Shown here in pieces: positions 1 through 5,484 of a stretch of DNA of 5,484 nt. The position numbers and the translations under genes were made by a program. Position 1 is the stretch's first letter. Each line of letters starts with the position of its first letter. Location of the stretch: assembly GCA_020056865.1 (NCBI GenBank), contig JAGVGX010000303.1, positions 1 through 5,484 of the forward strand, written 5' to 3'. The notes below the pieces were generated by a model. That model made no database searches and was not told the DNA's origin. It worked only from the letters and a program-made list of their open reading frames with translations. This DNA is from Desulfobacterales bacterium (GTDB lineage: Bacteria; Desulfobacterota; Desulfobacteria; Desulfobacterales; BuS5).

Positions 1-7
1 ATCATAA

Positions 8-14
8 CCCTCCT
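8..14 (-). promoter_or_regulatory. Strong Shine-Dalgarno site downstream of hcp, possible next gene in an operon
   Basis: On the minus strand, AGGAGGG lies 16 nt past the hcp stop codon and is followed two bases later by ATG (5 to 3). The spacing to that ATG is tight, so the real start could lie just outside the window. A near-consensus ribosome binding site so close to the stop suggests a cotranscribed gene to the left. hcp is often followed by an iron-sulfur or electron-transfer gene, but nothing of the product is visible here. Confidence 0.35.
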
Positions 15-29
15 GCCATACATGACATA

Positions 30-1655
30 CTATCCTAAAATTGCTTTAAGATCATCGTCTGCATTTCCAATCGGCATAATATTAAAATTTTCCACCAGCA
101 CATTTAACACGTTTGGCGTAATAAATGCCGGAAGACTTGGGCCAAGCCGGATATTCTTAATTCCCAAATGAAGCAGTGTAAGAAGAATCGCAACCGCTTT
201 TTGTTCATACCAGGAAAGAATAATGGAAAGCGGAAGATCATTCACACCGCAGTTAAATGCATTTGCCAAGGCAACAGCTATCTGGACGGCAGAGTAGGAA
301 TCATTGCATTGTCCGATATCCAAAAGGCGTGGAATACCACCGATATTTCCAAGATCCTTGTCAAAAAATCTGAATTTGCCGCATGCAAGTGTCATGACGA
401 TACAGTTGTCAGGGATCTTTTCTACAATTTCCGTGTAGTAATTTCTTCCAGGTTTAGCACCATCACATCCTGCAACAAGAAAAAAGTGTTTTATGTCACC
501 GGCTTTTACTGCCTCAATAACCTTACCTGCAACACCAAGCACAGCATTTCTTCCAAAACCCACCATGACCGAACTGCCTTCTGTGTCATCCGCAAACCCA
601 GGCATCTGTAATGCTTTTTGGATAACCGGCGTAAAATCCTTGCTTGATATATGCGTCACCCCTTGCCACCCTACCAGACCGGTAGTAAATATGTTATCTT
701 TGTAAGCATCTTTCGGCCTTTGAATACAATTGGTCGTCATCAGGATGGCTCCTGGAAAATTTCCAAAATCTTTTGCCTGGTTCTGCCAGGCCGTTCCATA
801 ATGGCCAGCCAGGTGTGAATATTTATTTAATCCAGGGTAACCGTGACATGGGAGCATTTCACCATGCGTGTATACATTAATGCCCTTGCCTTCGGTTTGC
901 TTGAGAATTTCATCAAGATCTTTTAAATCGTGTCCTGAAACCAAAATGGCCTTTCCCTTTTTCGTGCCAAGCGATACCTTTGTGGGAACAGGATGACCGT
1001 AAGTTCCAGTATTCCCAGCATCTAAAAGTTCCATGGCTCTGAGGTTAATTTCTCCGCATTTAAGCACCAGGCCTACCCATTCTTCTAAACCTTTTGTCTT
1101 GTCCAATGTTGCTGTCAGCCCCTCATGAATAAAAGCATAAATTTTGTCATCTTCCTGGCCAAGAATCCTGGCATGGTCGGCATATGCAGCAATGCCCTTT
1201 ATCCCCAAGGTAGCCACCTGCTGAAGTGAATGGATATCCGCATTGATATCAGGATCACTGTTTATTCCTGCAGTTTCTGCCTGCCGCATAAGAGCGCCAA
1301 GATCCGCTTCAGGTTTAAATGTGGCCGGCCCTGCAGCAACAACGGGTCCGCCTGCGCGTTGCACTTTTTTCTTCAGCATTTCACGAAGTTCAACACATCG
1401 CTTAATCAGCACGACAAACCGCTGAAGGTCAAAGTTAACATTTGTCAGTGTTGCAAAAGCAGCTTCGCAGGTAAATACATTGACATCATGGTCAACAATG
1501 TTTTTTTTTCGTCCTTCAACTGCCACTTGAGACAGTCCTTTCAGTGCATATAACAATAAATCCTGCAGCGCTGCGACATCAGGTTCTTTTCCGCACACGC
1601 CCATTACTGTACATCCTTCTCCCTTTGCCGTTTGCTCACATTGATAACAAAACAT
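30..1655 (-). CDS. hcp: Hybrid cluster protein (hydroxylamine reductase family), class I
   Basis: A 541-residue protein close to the usual family length of about 550. Seen: the N-terminal cysteines C3, C6, C15 and C21 have CX2C-X8-C-X5-C spacing, the class I pattern of strict anaerobes that binds a [4Fe-4S] cluster (the E. coli class II type has longer spacing and a [2Fe-2S] cluster). The hybrid Fe-S-O cluster ligands are all present: H242 (SGHD), E266 (HGEM), C310 (TNCI), C397 (AGCDG, the likely persulfide cysteine), C425 (ACGK), C450 (GQCND) and E484 (WYEQKA). Family knowledge: a cytoplasmic enzyme that reduces hydroxylamine in vitro and is thought to act mainly as an NO reductase in nitrosative stress. 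The ATG start is preceded by AAAAGGAG (1670 to 1663) with a 7-nt gap, and the Cys motif begins at residue 3, so the start is secure. Transcribed leftward; an inverted repeat at 1727-1739 may regulate it. Confidence 0.97.
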   Translation of the reverse strand: MFCYQCEQTAKGEGCTVMGVCGKEPDVAALQDLLLYALKGLSQVAVEGRKKNIVDHDVNVFTCEAAFATLTNVNFDLQRFVVLIKRCVELREMLKKKVQRAGGPVVAAGPATFKPEADLGALMRQAETAGINSDPDINADIHSLQQVATLGIKGIAAYADHARILGQEDDKIYAFIHEGLTATLDKTKGLEEWVGLVLKCGEINLRAMELLDAGNTGTYGHPVPTKVSLGTKKGKAILVSGHDLKDLDEILKQTEGKGINVYTHGEMLPCHGYPGLNKYSHLAGHYGTAWQNQAKDFGNFPGAILMTTNCIQRPKDAYKDNIFTTGLVGWQGVTHISSKDFTPVIQKALQMPGFADDTEGSSVMVGFGRNAVLGVAGKVIEAVKAGDIKHFFLVAGCDGAKPGRNYYTEIVEKIPDNCIVMTLACGKFRFFDKDLGNIGGIPRLLDIGQCNDSYSAVQIAVALANAFNCGVNDLPLSIILSWYEQKAVAILLTLLHLGIKNIRLGPSLPAFITPNVLNVLVENFNIMPIGNADDDLKAILG

Positions 1656-1726
1656 AGTATCTCTCCTTTTAAAAAAATTAGTGTTTAAAATGCCTGATAA
1701 TTAAAAACGTAAATGGTTGTCATGCC

Positions 1727-1739
1727 TTGAGTATATCAA
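1727..1739 (-). promoter_or_regulatory. Candidate FNR/HcpR-like operator upstream of hcp
   Basis: The sequence TTGA-GTATA-TCAA is a perfect 4+4 inverted repeat, centred 78 bp upstream of the hcp start. It resembles the FNR/CRP-family box TTGAT-N4-ATCAA but is one base short in the centre. hcp genes of sulfate reducers are commonly controlled by HcpR, a regulator of that superfamily. A weak minus-strand promoter may lie just downstream: ATGACA (1723 to 1718) as -35 and TTATCA (1700 to 1695) as -10, 17 bp apart. That would place the repeat roughly 40-45 bp upstream of the transcription start, where such activators usually bind. The promoter and the regulator are inference. Confidence 0.3.
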
Positions 1740-1851
1740 AATATGTGCCAACATAGCACTTTCAAAACAAAAACATAATAAAACGCGTAATATAAGTTAG
1801 TTATAAAAATAAAAGAAAACGGTTTGCCTGTAAAAGGCACTCTGGCTTTAC

Positions 1852-1870
1852 CACAATACGCGACATTGTG
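1852..1870. repeat. 19-bp palindrome CACAAT-N7-ATTGTG
   Basis: A perfect 6+6 inverted repeat with a 7-nt centre (ACGCGAC). Its right arm runs into the first bases of the inverted-repeat-bounded block at 1869. It could be an operator, a hairpin that served as an insertion target, or part of the element's end. No T-run follows, so it is not a convincing terminator. Confidence 0.5.
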
Positions 1871-2086
1871 AGACACTTATGTGTCAAGGGCTTGATAACA
1901 TGGAAAACTGTTTGAAATTATAGATAAATTATGATAAAATAATTGAACAAAAATCAACGTATTTAATGGTTAAAAATAATCATGTTATAGCATGATATCA
2001 ACGTGGGAAACCACAACCTGTTATGTTGGATTGTGCATATATGATAAAAAGTGTCTCACCTGAACTGTTGAGACGTTAGTGTCTCA
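1869..2086. mobile_element. 218-bp MITE-like element or deleted insertion sequence with terminal inverted repeats
   Basis: The left end reads TGAGACACTTATGTGTCAA (1869-1887). The reverse complement of the right end (2086 to 2068) reads TGAGACACTAACGTCTCAA, matching at 16 of 19 positions. A further inner copy of the tip lies at 2049-2059, whose reverse complement GTGAGACACTT is identical to 1868-1878. The two right-hand AGTGTCTCA copies (2050-2058, 2078-2086) are 28 bp apart. Repeated tip sequences inside an end that starts with TG are typical of IS21-type elements, so this may be a non-autonomous or internally deleted relative; the family is inference. The interior is very AT-rich and non-coding, with an ATCATG-N6-CATGAT palindrome (1979-1996), two ATCAACGT copies (1953-1960, 1997-2004) and a GTGG-GAAA-CCAC hairpin (2003-2014). 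A possible ACAT target duplication (1863-1866, 2090-2093) sits 2-3 bp outside the tips and may be chance. Confidence 0.5.
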
Positions 2087-2122
2087 TACACATAAAAAAC
2101 AAGGCCGTTCAATTTCAAGCAT

Positions 2123-2148
2123 AAGAAATCAGACCCCTTGGATTCTGA
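2123..2148 (-). terminator. Candidate terminator of the DUF255 gene
   Basis: On the minus strand, 37 nt past the stop codon, TCAGA (2148 to 2144) pairs with TCTGA (2133 to 2129). Inside it, after one bulged A, TCC pairs with GGG (one G-U pair) around a 3-nt AAG loop. The tail is TTTCTT. The G-U pair forms only on this strand, because the plus strand has a C-A mismatch there, so leftward termination fits better. The plus strand does carry a T6 run at 2151-2156, so two-way action is possible. The stem is short. Confidence 0.35.
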
Positions 2149-2184
2149 AGTTTTTTAAAATATATGTCATCGTCGTTTGCCATG

Positions 2185-4410
2185 TCAATGAATTGTTTTT
2201 TTCCTCATCTGTTCTGAGAAAACATGTGTCTCACTGGTAGATATCCGGCATTCACCGTTTTCACAAATATAGGCTGTGGGTTGACCATGCAAGGCGGTTT
2301 TGTCTTTTACAAACGGGATAATTCCAGAAACCTGTTCAATCTGTTTGCCTTCAGATACAACGGTAAGCGTTCTGTTAGGGGTAAACTGTTTTCGAAATTC
2401 TTCCATAAAAATTTCAGCATCACTTTTTCTTCCTTCTGCAGTAACAATCACAATCCTTTCAGGCTTATCGAGATAAAAATCAAGGGCCAAAAGCATTTCA
2501 GAAAGTGTCGCAGGATGTGTTGAAAGCGATCCAATAAACAACTGAAGTATTTTTTCAGAACGGTTTTTATACTTAGGATCTAATGTATATTCATAAAGGC
2601 GCAACAGATTTAAAGCAGCTGTTGAGTTGCCTGACGGCACGGCACCATCGTAATGCGGTTTTTCCCTTGCGATGAGATGTTCATGTTCATCACTGGTCAT
2701 AAAAAAACCGCCGTTTGAGTGATCTTCATACTTGCCTTCAAGCACTTTATCCAGTTCAAGTGCTTTTTCCAGCCACAAGGTATCCTGTGTGGCCTCAAAA
2801 AGATCAATAAGCCCTGCAATAAAGAAAACATAATCTTCAAGATACCCCAAATATTTAGCTTGATCATCTTTATATATTCTGAGCAGCTTTTGGTCTTTGT
2901 AAAGATGTTTTAATATAAATTCAGCAGCCATTATTGCCGTATTGATATATAACCTGTCATCAAGGATCAAGCCTGCCCTGGCAAATGCTGAAATCATCAG
3001 TCCATTCCATGAAGTAATTATTTTTTCATCACGCAATGGCTGTGGTCTTTTCAGCCTTGCTGTATAAAGACATTTTTTTGATTGTGTTACCAAAGCCGCT
3101 GCAGACTCATTTGCGCTATTAAGTTTTTCTTCAGCAGCAACCCTTCCTTTGGGTGTATGAAGAATATATCGACCTTCAAAATTGGGCTCTCCTCGGACAT
3201 CGTAATACGTTTTAATCATGGCCGATGTATCATTGCCAAGCGCATGATCTATCTCATCATGAGTCCATGTAAAATAATACCCTTCTTCATTTTGCCCGTC
3301 AGGGGTTAGGCTGTCGGCATCCGTAGCCGAATAGAATGCACCTTCCGGCGAGGTCATCTCATGAATAACATAGTCAAGGGTTTCTTTCACAATGCGCCTG
3401 TAGTCATTGTTGCCTGTAACCTGATACCCTTCAAGATATGCAACAACAAGAAGTGCATTGTCGTACAGCATTTTTTCAAAATGGGGCACCAGCCATTTTT
3501 CGTCCGTTGCGTAGCGGTGAAATCCACCTCCCACATGATCATAAATGCCGCCGTCCGACATTTTATCAAGTGTATGATTGGCCATGTCTAAAATATTTTT
3601 ATTTCCTGTACGTCTGTAATATCGGTATAAAAACCGAACAGGCAGACTGCTTGGAAATTTCGGTGCTCCGGTTACACCGCCGTAAACCGGGTTATAATTC
3701 ATTTTGTAATACTGTGACGCACGATCCAGAAGATCCGTTCCAGGCATGCTGCCATTATGGGGCATGGTAAGGTTTTTCTGAATAACATCTGTAATCTTTT
3801 CACTCGACGTGATAACAAGATCGGGATTTGAATGAAAACGCTCATTAAGTTTCTTTAAAAGTGTCAGAAAACCTGTTGCCATCCCCATACCCCCATCTCG
3901 TGGAGGAAAATACGTGCCGCCATAAAAAGGTTTTCTCTCATGGGTAAGCCATACGTTAAGCGGCCACCCACCCCCACCTGTTAATGCCTGAATTGCAGCC
4001 ATATAAATGGCGTCAATATCCGGCCGCTCTTCACGGTCTATTTTAATTGAAATAAAGTTCTCATTTAAACACGCTGCAATTTCTTCATCTTCAAAAGATT
4101 CCTCTTCCATCACATGGCACCAGTGACAGGTGGAATAACCGATACTGACAAAAACCGGCCGGTTATGTTTTTTTGCTTCTTCAAAAGCCTCTTTGCACCA
4201 GGGATACCAGTTTACCGGGTTATGGGCATGTTGCAACAGATAGGGACTTGATTCTAAAAAAAGCCGATTGGTATATTTTGCCTGCCCGTCTGCATGCAAA
4301 TGTCTTGTTCTGGGTTTGTAAGAATCGCCCCGCATCTTTTTTTTATCATCTATCTTTTTGATCAGTTCTGCATCAAACGCATGCAGTCCTAGAAGTGTAT
4401 TTGTATCCAT
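2185..4410 (-). CDS. YyaL/SPATA20-type protein: DUF255 thioredoxin-like domain plus alpha/alpha-barrel domain
   Basis: A 741-residue protein from ATG 4410. Seen, in order: a charged N-terminal extension (1-47); the family signature [14 protein letters not shown] (55-68); a thioredoxin-like CHWCH motif (95-99); DREERPD (125-131); [12 protein letters not shown] (145-156) and GGTYFPP (164-170). The barrel region then has [20 protein letters not shown] (287-306), [11 protein letters not shown] (309-319), [12 protein letters not shown] (466-477) and [12 protein letters not shown] (592-603). A C-terminal CENGEC pair (716-721) recalls the paired cysteines at the end of family members. Family knowledge: the C-terminal part resembles the six-hairpin glycosidase/epimerase fold; the biochemical role is unsettled, so I give no reaction. 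No signal peptide, so probably cytoplasmic. Start choice: the frame stays open to a GTG at 4497 (770 residues), but that GTG and ATGs 4488, 4482 and 4422 lack good ribosome binding sites, while ATG 4410 has GGTGAT well placed. It appears monocistronic: 529 bp separate it from hcp. Confidence 0.93.
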   Translation of the reverse strand: MDTNTLLGLHAFDAELIKKIDDKKKMRGDSYKPRTRHLHADGQAKYTNRLFLESSPYLLQHAHNPVNWYPWCKEAFEEAKKHNRPVFVSIGYSTCHWCHVMEEESFEDEEIAACLNENFISIKIDREERPDIDAIYMAAIQALTGGGGWPLNVWLTHERKPFYGGTYFPPRDGGMGMATGFLTLLKKLNERFHSNPDLVITSSEKITDVIQKNLTMPHNGSMPGTDLLDRASQYYKMNYNPVYGGVTGAPKFPSSLPVRFLYRYYRRTGNKNILDMANHTLDKMSDGGIYDHVGGGFHRYATDEKWLVPHFEKMLYDNALLVVAYLEGYQVTGNNDYRRIVKETLDYVIHEMTSPEGAFYSATDADSLTPDGQNEEGYYFTWTHDEIDHALGNDTSAMIKTYYDVRGEPNFEGRYILHTPKGRVAAEEKLNSANESAAALVTQSKKCLYTARLKRPQPLRDEKIITSWNGLMISAFARAGLILDDRLYINTAIMAAEFILKHLYKDQKLLRIYKDDQAKYLGYLEDYVFFIAGLIDLFEATQDTLWLEKALELDKVLEGKYEDHSNGGFFMTSDEHEHLIAREKPHYDGAVPSGNSTAALNLLRLYEYTLDPKYKNRSEKILQLFIGSLSTHPATLSEMLLALDFYLDKPERIVIVTAEGRKSDAEIFMEEFRKQFTPNRTLTVVSEGKQIEQVSGIIPFVKDKTALHGQPTAYICENGECRISTSETHVFSEQMRKKTIH

Positions 4411-4413
4411 TGT

Positions 4414-4419
4414 ATCACC
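4414..4419 (-). promoter_or_regulatory. Start-deciding ribosome binding site of the DUF255 gene
   Basis: On the minus strand, GGTGAT followed by ACA and then ATG (4410 to 4408) matches the extended anti-Shine-Dalgarno complement AAGGAGGTGAT. The GG would sit 7 nt from the start codon. ATG 4422 has AAAGG only 3 nt away, which is too close, and GTG 4497 is preceded by TATAAAAAA with no purine-rich site. Confidence 0.5.
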
Positions 4420-4500
4420 CATCGACCTTTCGGGTTTTAAAGCCCATGCGCTGTCGTTTATTATGAAAGCAAGCTGCACCATAAACATCGCACTCACTTT

Positions 4501-4527
4501 TTTATAAGATATTCATCATGCAGGCAA
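4501..4527 (-). promoter_or_regulatory. Weak candidate promoter for the DUF255 gene
   Basis: On the minus strand, TATAAA (4506 to 4501) is a 5 of 6 match to a -10 box. TTGCCT (4527 to 4522) matches a -35 box at 4 of 6 positions, with a short 15-bp spacer. Transcription would begin near 4494, downstream of the GTG at 4497, which agrees with translation starting at ATG 4410 after a leader of about 85 nt. Such AT-rich matches are easily found by chance. Confidence 0.3.
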
Positions 4528-4785
4528 AAACAAGTCGCAAAAAATCAACCCTCAACAAAGAACATTCAATACGCCTAATGCCAAAAAAAAATTAATGCCT
4601 GTAATGTCAATTGGTTAAAGTCACCCTTTTTATTTACCCTTTTATTTCCGCGAAAGGTACATATAAAACCCTACAGATCACAAACTGCACGTCCGGACAT
4701 TTTATTTGTTCTCGACAATCAAGGCTAAAAAAGTTGTTAAATTTATCTAATTGTGTTATTTTATTTAAAAAATCAAACGCCATAA

Positions 4786-5001
4786 CTTGCAAGCGTATTT
4801 GACGTTACCATCGATCATCTTATCAGTGATACGGAAGAAGATTTCAAAGAGGTACGGATCGAAGACAAAGAACTGATGGAAAGGATTAAACGGATAGATC
4901 CCCTTAATGTGGAAGATCGAACAGCATTAATCAGGGCAATTGATTCCATGCTGACCAAGAAAAAAATAATGAACCTTATTGTTACAAAAAAATCCCGCTG
5001 A
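4786..5001 (+). pseudogene. C-terminal remnant of an XRE-family helix-turn-helix regulator
   Basis: The open frame after the in-frame stop TAA at 4783-4785 runs 71 codons to TGA (4999-5001) and has no start codon at its left end. It begins LASVFDVTIDHLISDTEEDF, which matches the last helix of an XRE DNA-binding domain and the linker after it (family form: LAxxxDVSLDYLvs). A charged stretch follows, then a helical tail with ELMERIKRIDPLNVEDRTA, RAIDSML and TKKK, like the short C-terminal domain of about 130-residue XRE regulators. About 55-60 N-terminal residues, including the recognition helix, are missing and not found upstream in any frame. I infer a 5' deletion or replacement with the junction near 4783-4786. 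The stop is 21 nt before yefM, so the intact gene probably preceded, and may have been cotranscribed with, the toxin-antitoxin genes. An internal ATG (4876) could give a 41-residue peptide, but no ribosome binding site supports it. The family call is from pattern recognition only. Confidence 0.6.
4979..4987. promoter_or_regulatory. Possible yefM-yoeB operator half-palindrome
   Basis: TTGT-T-ACAA is a 4+4 inverted repeat, 35 bp before the yefM start and inside the last codons of the regulator remnant. In E. coli the YefM-YoeB complex represses its own promoter through palindromes with a TGTACA core; this site is TGTTACA, one base longer. The position suits autoregulation, but the motif is short and the inference weak. 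Confidence 0.2.
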
Positions 5002-5022
5002 ACATAAAAGGGAGGCAAACAT

Positions 5023-5280
5023 ATGAAGGCAATAACATACAGCAATGCCAGAAAAAATCTGCGCGCGCTTATCCAGAACGTCTGCAACAATGCAGAGCCA
5101 ACCATTATTGTCGGCAGCCAGGATGAAGAGCAGGCGGTGCTTATATCTCTTGATGATTTCCAGGCCATGGAAGAGACAGCCTATTTGTTAAGCTCACCTG
5201 CCAATCGCGCGCATCTTGAAAAATCTTTACAGGAAGAAAAAGACGGCAAATTTGTCGGGTTCTCCATAGAGGATTTATGA
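5023..5280 (+). CDS. yefM: Antitoxin of type II toxin-antitoxin system, Phd/YefM family
   Basis: An 85-residue protein matching YefM along its length. The N-terminal DNA-binding and dimerisation part has the family start MKAITYSNARKNL (1-13) and a central strand PTIIV (26-30). AVLISLDDFQAMEETAYLL (38-56) and SSPANRAHL (57-65) match the segment that leads into toxin binding. The acidic C-terminal tail (66-85) would wrap around YoeB. Family knowledge: it neutralises the YoeB ribonuclease in the cytoplasm, is itself protease-sensitive, and represses its own operon, better with the toxin bound. GGGAGG (5010-5015) lies 7 nt before the ATG, an excellent ribosome binding site. Its stop overlaps the toxin start (ATGA, 5277-5280), so the two genes are translationally coupled. 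A separate promoter would have to lie inside or upstream of the regulator remnant; I see no clear one. Confidence 0.95.
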   Translation: MKAITYSNARKNLRALIQNVCNNAEPTIIVGSQDEEQAVLISLDDFQAMEETAYLLSSPANRAHLEKSLQEEKDGKFVGFSIEDL

Positions 5281-5484
5281 AGATTCTTTTTACACAGGAA
5301 GCCTGGAAGGATTTTGAATGGTTCCAGAGCAAAGATAAACGCCTGATAAAACGGATCAAACAACTCTTGAGAGACATCCCGCGCGATCCTGAAAATGGCA
5401 TCGGCAAGCCTGAACGGTTAAAATTTCAATTGTCCGGCTGCTGGTCAAGACGGATCAGCAAAGAACACCGCCTGGTATATAAGA
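5277..5484 (+). CDS. yoeB: Toxin YoeB, partial (cut by window end)
   Basis: The first 69 codons of a YoeB mRNA endoribonuclease; about 15 residues are expected beyond the edge. It aligns without gaps to the usual 84-residue YoeB: FTQEAWKDFEWFQ (5-17), then KDKRLIKRIKQLLRDI (19-34), then GIGKPERLK (41-49), QLSGCWSRRI (51-60) and EHRLVYK (63-69). The catalytic residues E46 and R65 are present; the C-terminal catalytic His and Tyr (83 and 84 in E. coli) are outside the window. Family knowledge: a RelE-superfold toxin that binds the ribosomal A site and cuts mRNA there when free of YefM. The ATG at 5277 overlaps the yefM stop by 4 bp and is the only start giving the full family N-terminus. Differences from E. 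coli include F50 for His and C55 for Phe, neither catalytic. The visible part carries no frameshift or stop. Confidence 0.95.
   Translation, partial: MKILFTQEAWKDFEWFQSKDKRLIKRIKQLLRDIPRDPENGIGKPERLKFQLSGCWSRRISKEHRLVYK

Larger units (their letters stand above)
1656..2184. other. 529-bp intergenic region between hcp and the DUF255 gene
   Basis: No coding frame here is believable in any of the six readings. Positions 1656-1868 are the hcp leader and upstream region: AT-rich, with the hcp ribosome binding site at 1663-1670, a TTGA-N5-TCAA inverted repeat at 1727-1739, a small TGCCT/AGGCA hairpin at 1825-1839, and a CACAAT-N7-ATTGTG palindrome at 1852-1870. Positions 1869-2086 are the inverted-repeat-bounded block described separately. 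Positions 2087-2184 hold the 3' flank of the DUF255 gene with a candidate terminator. The mosaic suggests an insertion between two formerly closer genes. Confidence 0.7.
4411..4785. other. 375-bp non-coding stretch between the DUF255 gene and the regulator remnant
   Basis: It holds the DUF255 leader and weak promoter candidate on the minus strand. It also holds a tandem near-duplication, ACCCTTTTTATTT (4623-4635) directly followed by ACCCTTTTATTT (4636-4647). I see no tRNA-like fold, no strong terminator and no believable gene. A 63-codon plus-strand frame (4611-4802) has no recognisable family features, no good ribosome binding site, and overlaps the remnant in another frame. The three plus frames just left of 4786 show no helix-turn-helix sequence, so the missing 5' part of the regulator gene is not hidden there by a frameshift. 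Confidence 0.6.

Noticed and set aside
168..611. 147-codon plus-strand open frame antisense to hcp
   Set aside because: It lies wholly inside the well-supported hcp gene; its translation has no recognisable family features.
1230..1553. Plus-strand open frames of 107 and 60 codons antisense to the start of hcp
   Set aside because: Shadows of hcp, with low-complexity Cys/Ser/Phe-rich translations and no homology that I recognise.
1736..1754. GTGC-N7-GCAC inverted repeat (about 1745-1759) as a CRP site
   Set aside because: Arms are only 4 bp and do not match TGTGA-N6-TCACA.
1868..2086. CRISPR array suggested by repeated GTGTCTCA units
   Set aside because: Only three partial copies, in mixed orientation and uneven spacing, with no uniform spacers or neighbouring cas genes.
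1863..2093. ACAT as a firm target-site duplication
   Set aside because: Four bases only, and 2 bp outside one tip but 3 bp outside the other; chance is likely, so it is mentioned only as a possibility.
3387..3770. Several short frames on both strands inside the DUF255 gene
   Set aside because: The DUF255 frame has continuous family motifs across the region; the others are overlapping shadows.
4611..4802. 63-codon plus-strand frame upstream of the regulator remnant
   Set aside because: No recognisable features or good ribosome binding site, and it runs into the remnant in a different frame.
4815..5168. 117-codon minus-strand frame opposite yefM and the remnant
   Set aside because: Antisense to a clear yefM gene and the remnant; its hydrophobic Ser/Ile-rich translation is what the reverse of a charged coding region gives.
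5141..5407. 88- and 60-codon minus-strand frames opposite yefM and yoeB
   Set aside because: Antisense shadows of two overlapping, clearly recognised genes.

Overview
The window suggests a strictly anaerobic, moderately AT-rich bacterium, probably a sulfate reducer of the Desulfobacterota. This rests on a class I hybrid cluster protein with the Desulfovibrio-type N-terminal cysteine spacing, long AT-rich intergenic regions, and a DUF255 protein with a long N-terminal extension. The taxonomic guess is inference from protein style; no marker gene is present.

Layout. (1) 30-1655, minus: hcp, a hybrid cluster protein with all ligands for its [4Fe-4S] cluster and its hybrid Fe-S-O cluster. A strong ribosome binding site beyond its stop (8-14) hints at another gene running off the left edge. 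(2) 1656-2184: a 529-bp gene-free stretch. Its left part is the hcp upstream region, with an FNR/HcpR-like inverted repeat. Its centre (1869-2086) is a 218-bp AT-rich block bounded by 19-bp inverted repeats matching at 16 of 19 positions, which looks like a MITE or a deleted insertion sequence. Its right end holds a probable terminator for the next gene. (3) 2185-4410 (frame open to 4497), minus: a YyaL/SPATA20-type protein with a thioredoxin-like DUF255 domain and an alpha/alpha-barrel domain. (4) 4411-4785: upstream region with a weak promoter candidate and a short tandem duplication, otherwise featureless. (5) 4786-5001, plus: the C-terminal half of an XRE-type regulator that has lost its DNA-binding part. 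(6) 5023-5280 and 5277 to the window edge, plus: a yefM-yoeB type II toxin-antitoxin pair with ATGA overlap, the toxin cut by the window end.

The two minus-strand genes are metabolic or stress genes, separated by a small mobile-element-like block. The right end is accessory DNA: a toxin-antitoxin module next to a decayed regulator, a typical site of gene turnover. I see no convincing undescribed multi-gene system. The most unusual items are the inverted-repeat-bounded block between hcp and the DUF255 gene and the decapitated regulator beside yefM-yoeB.
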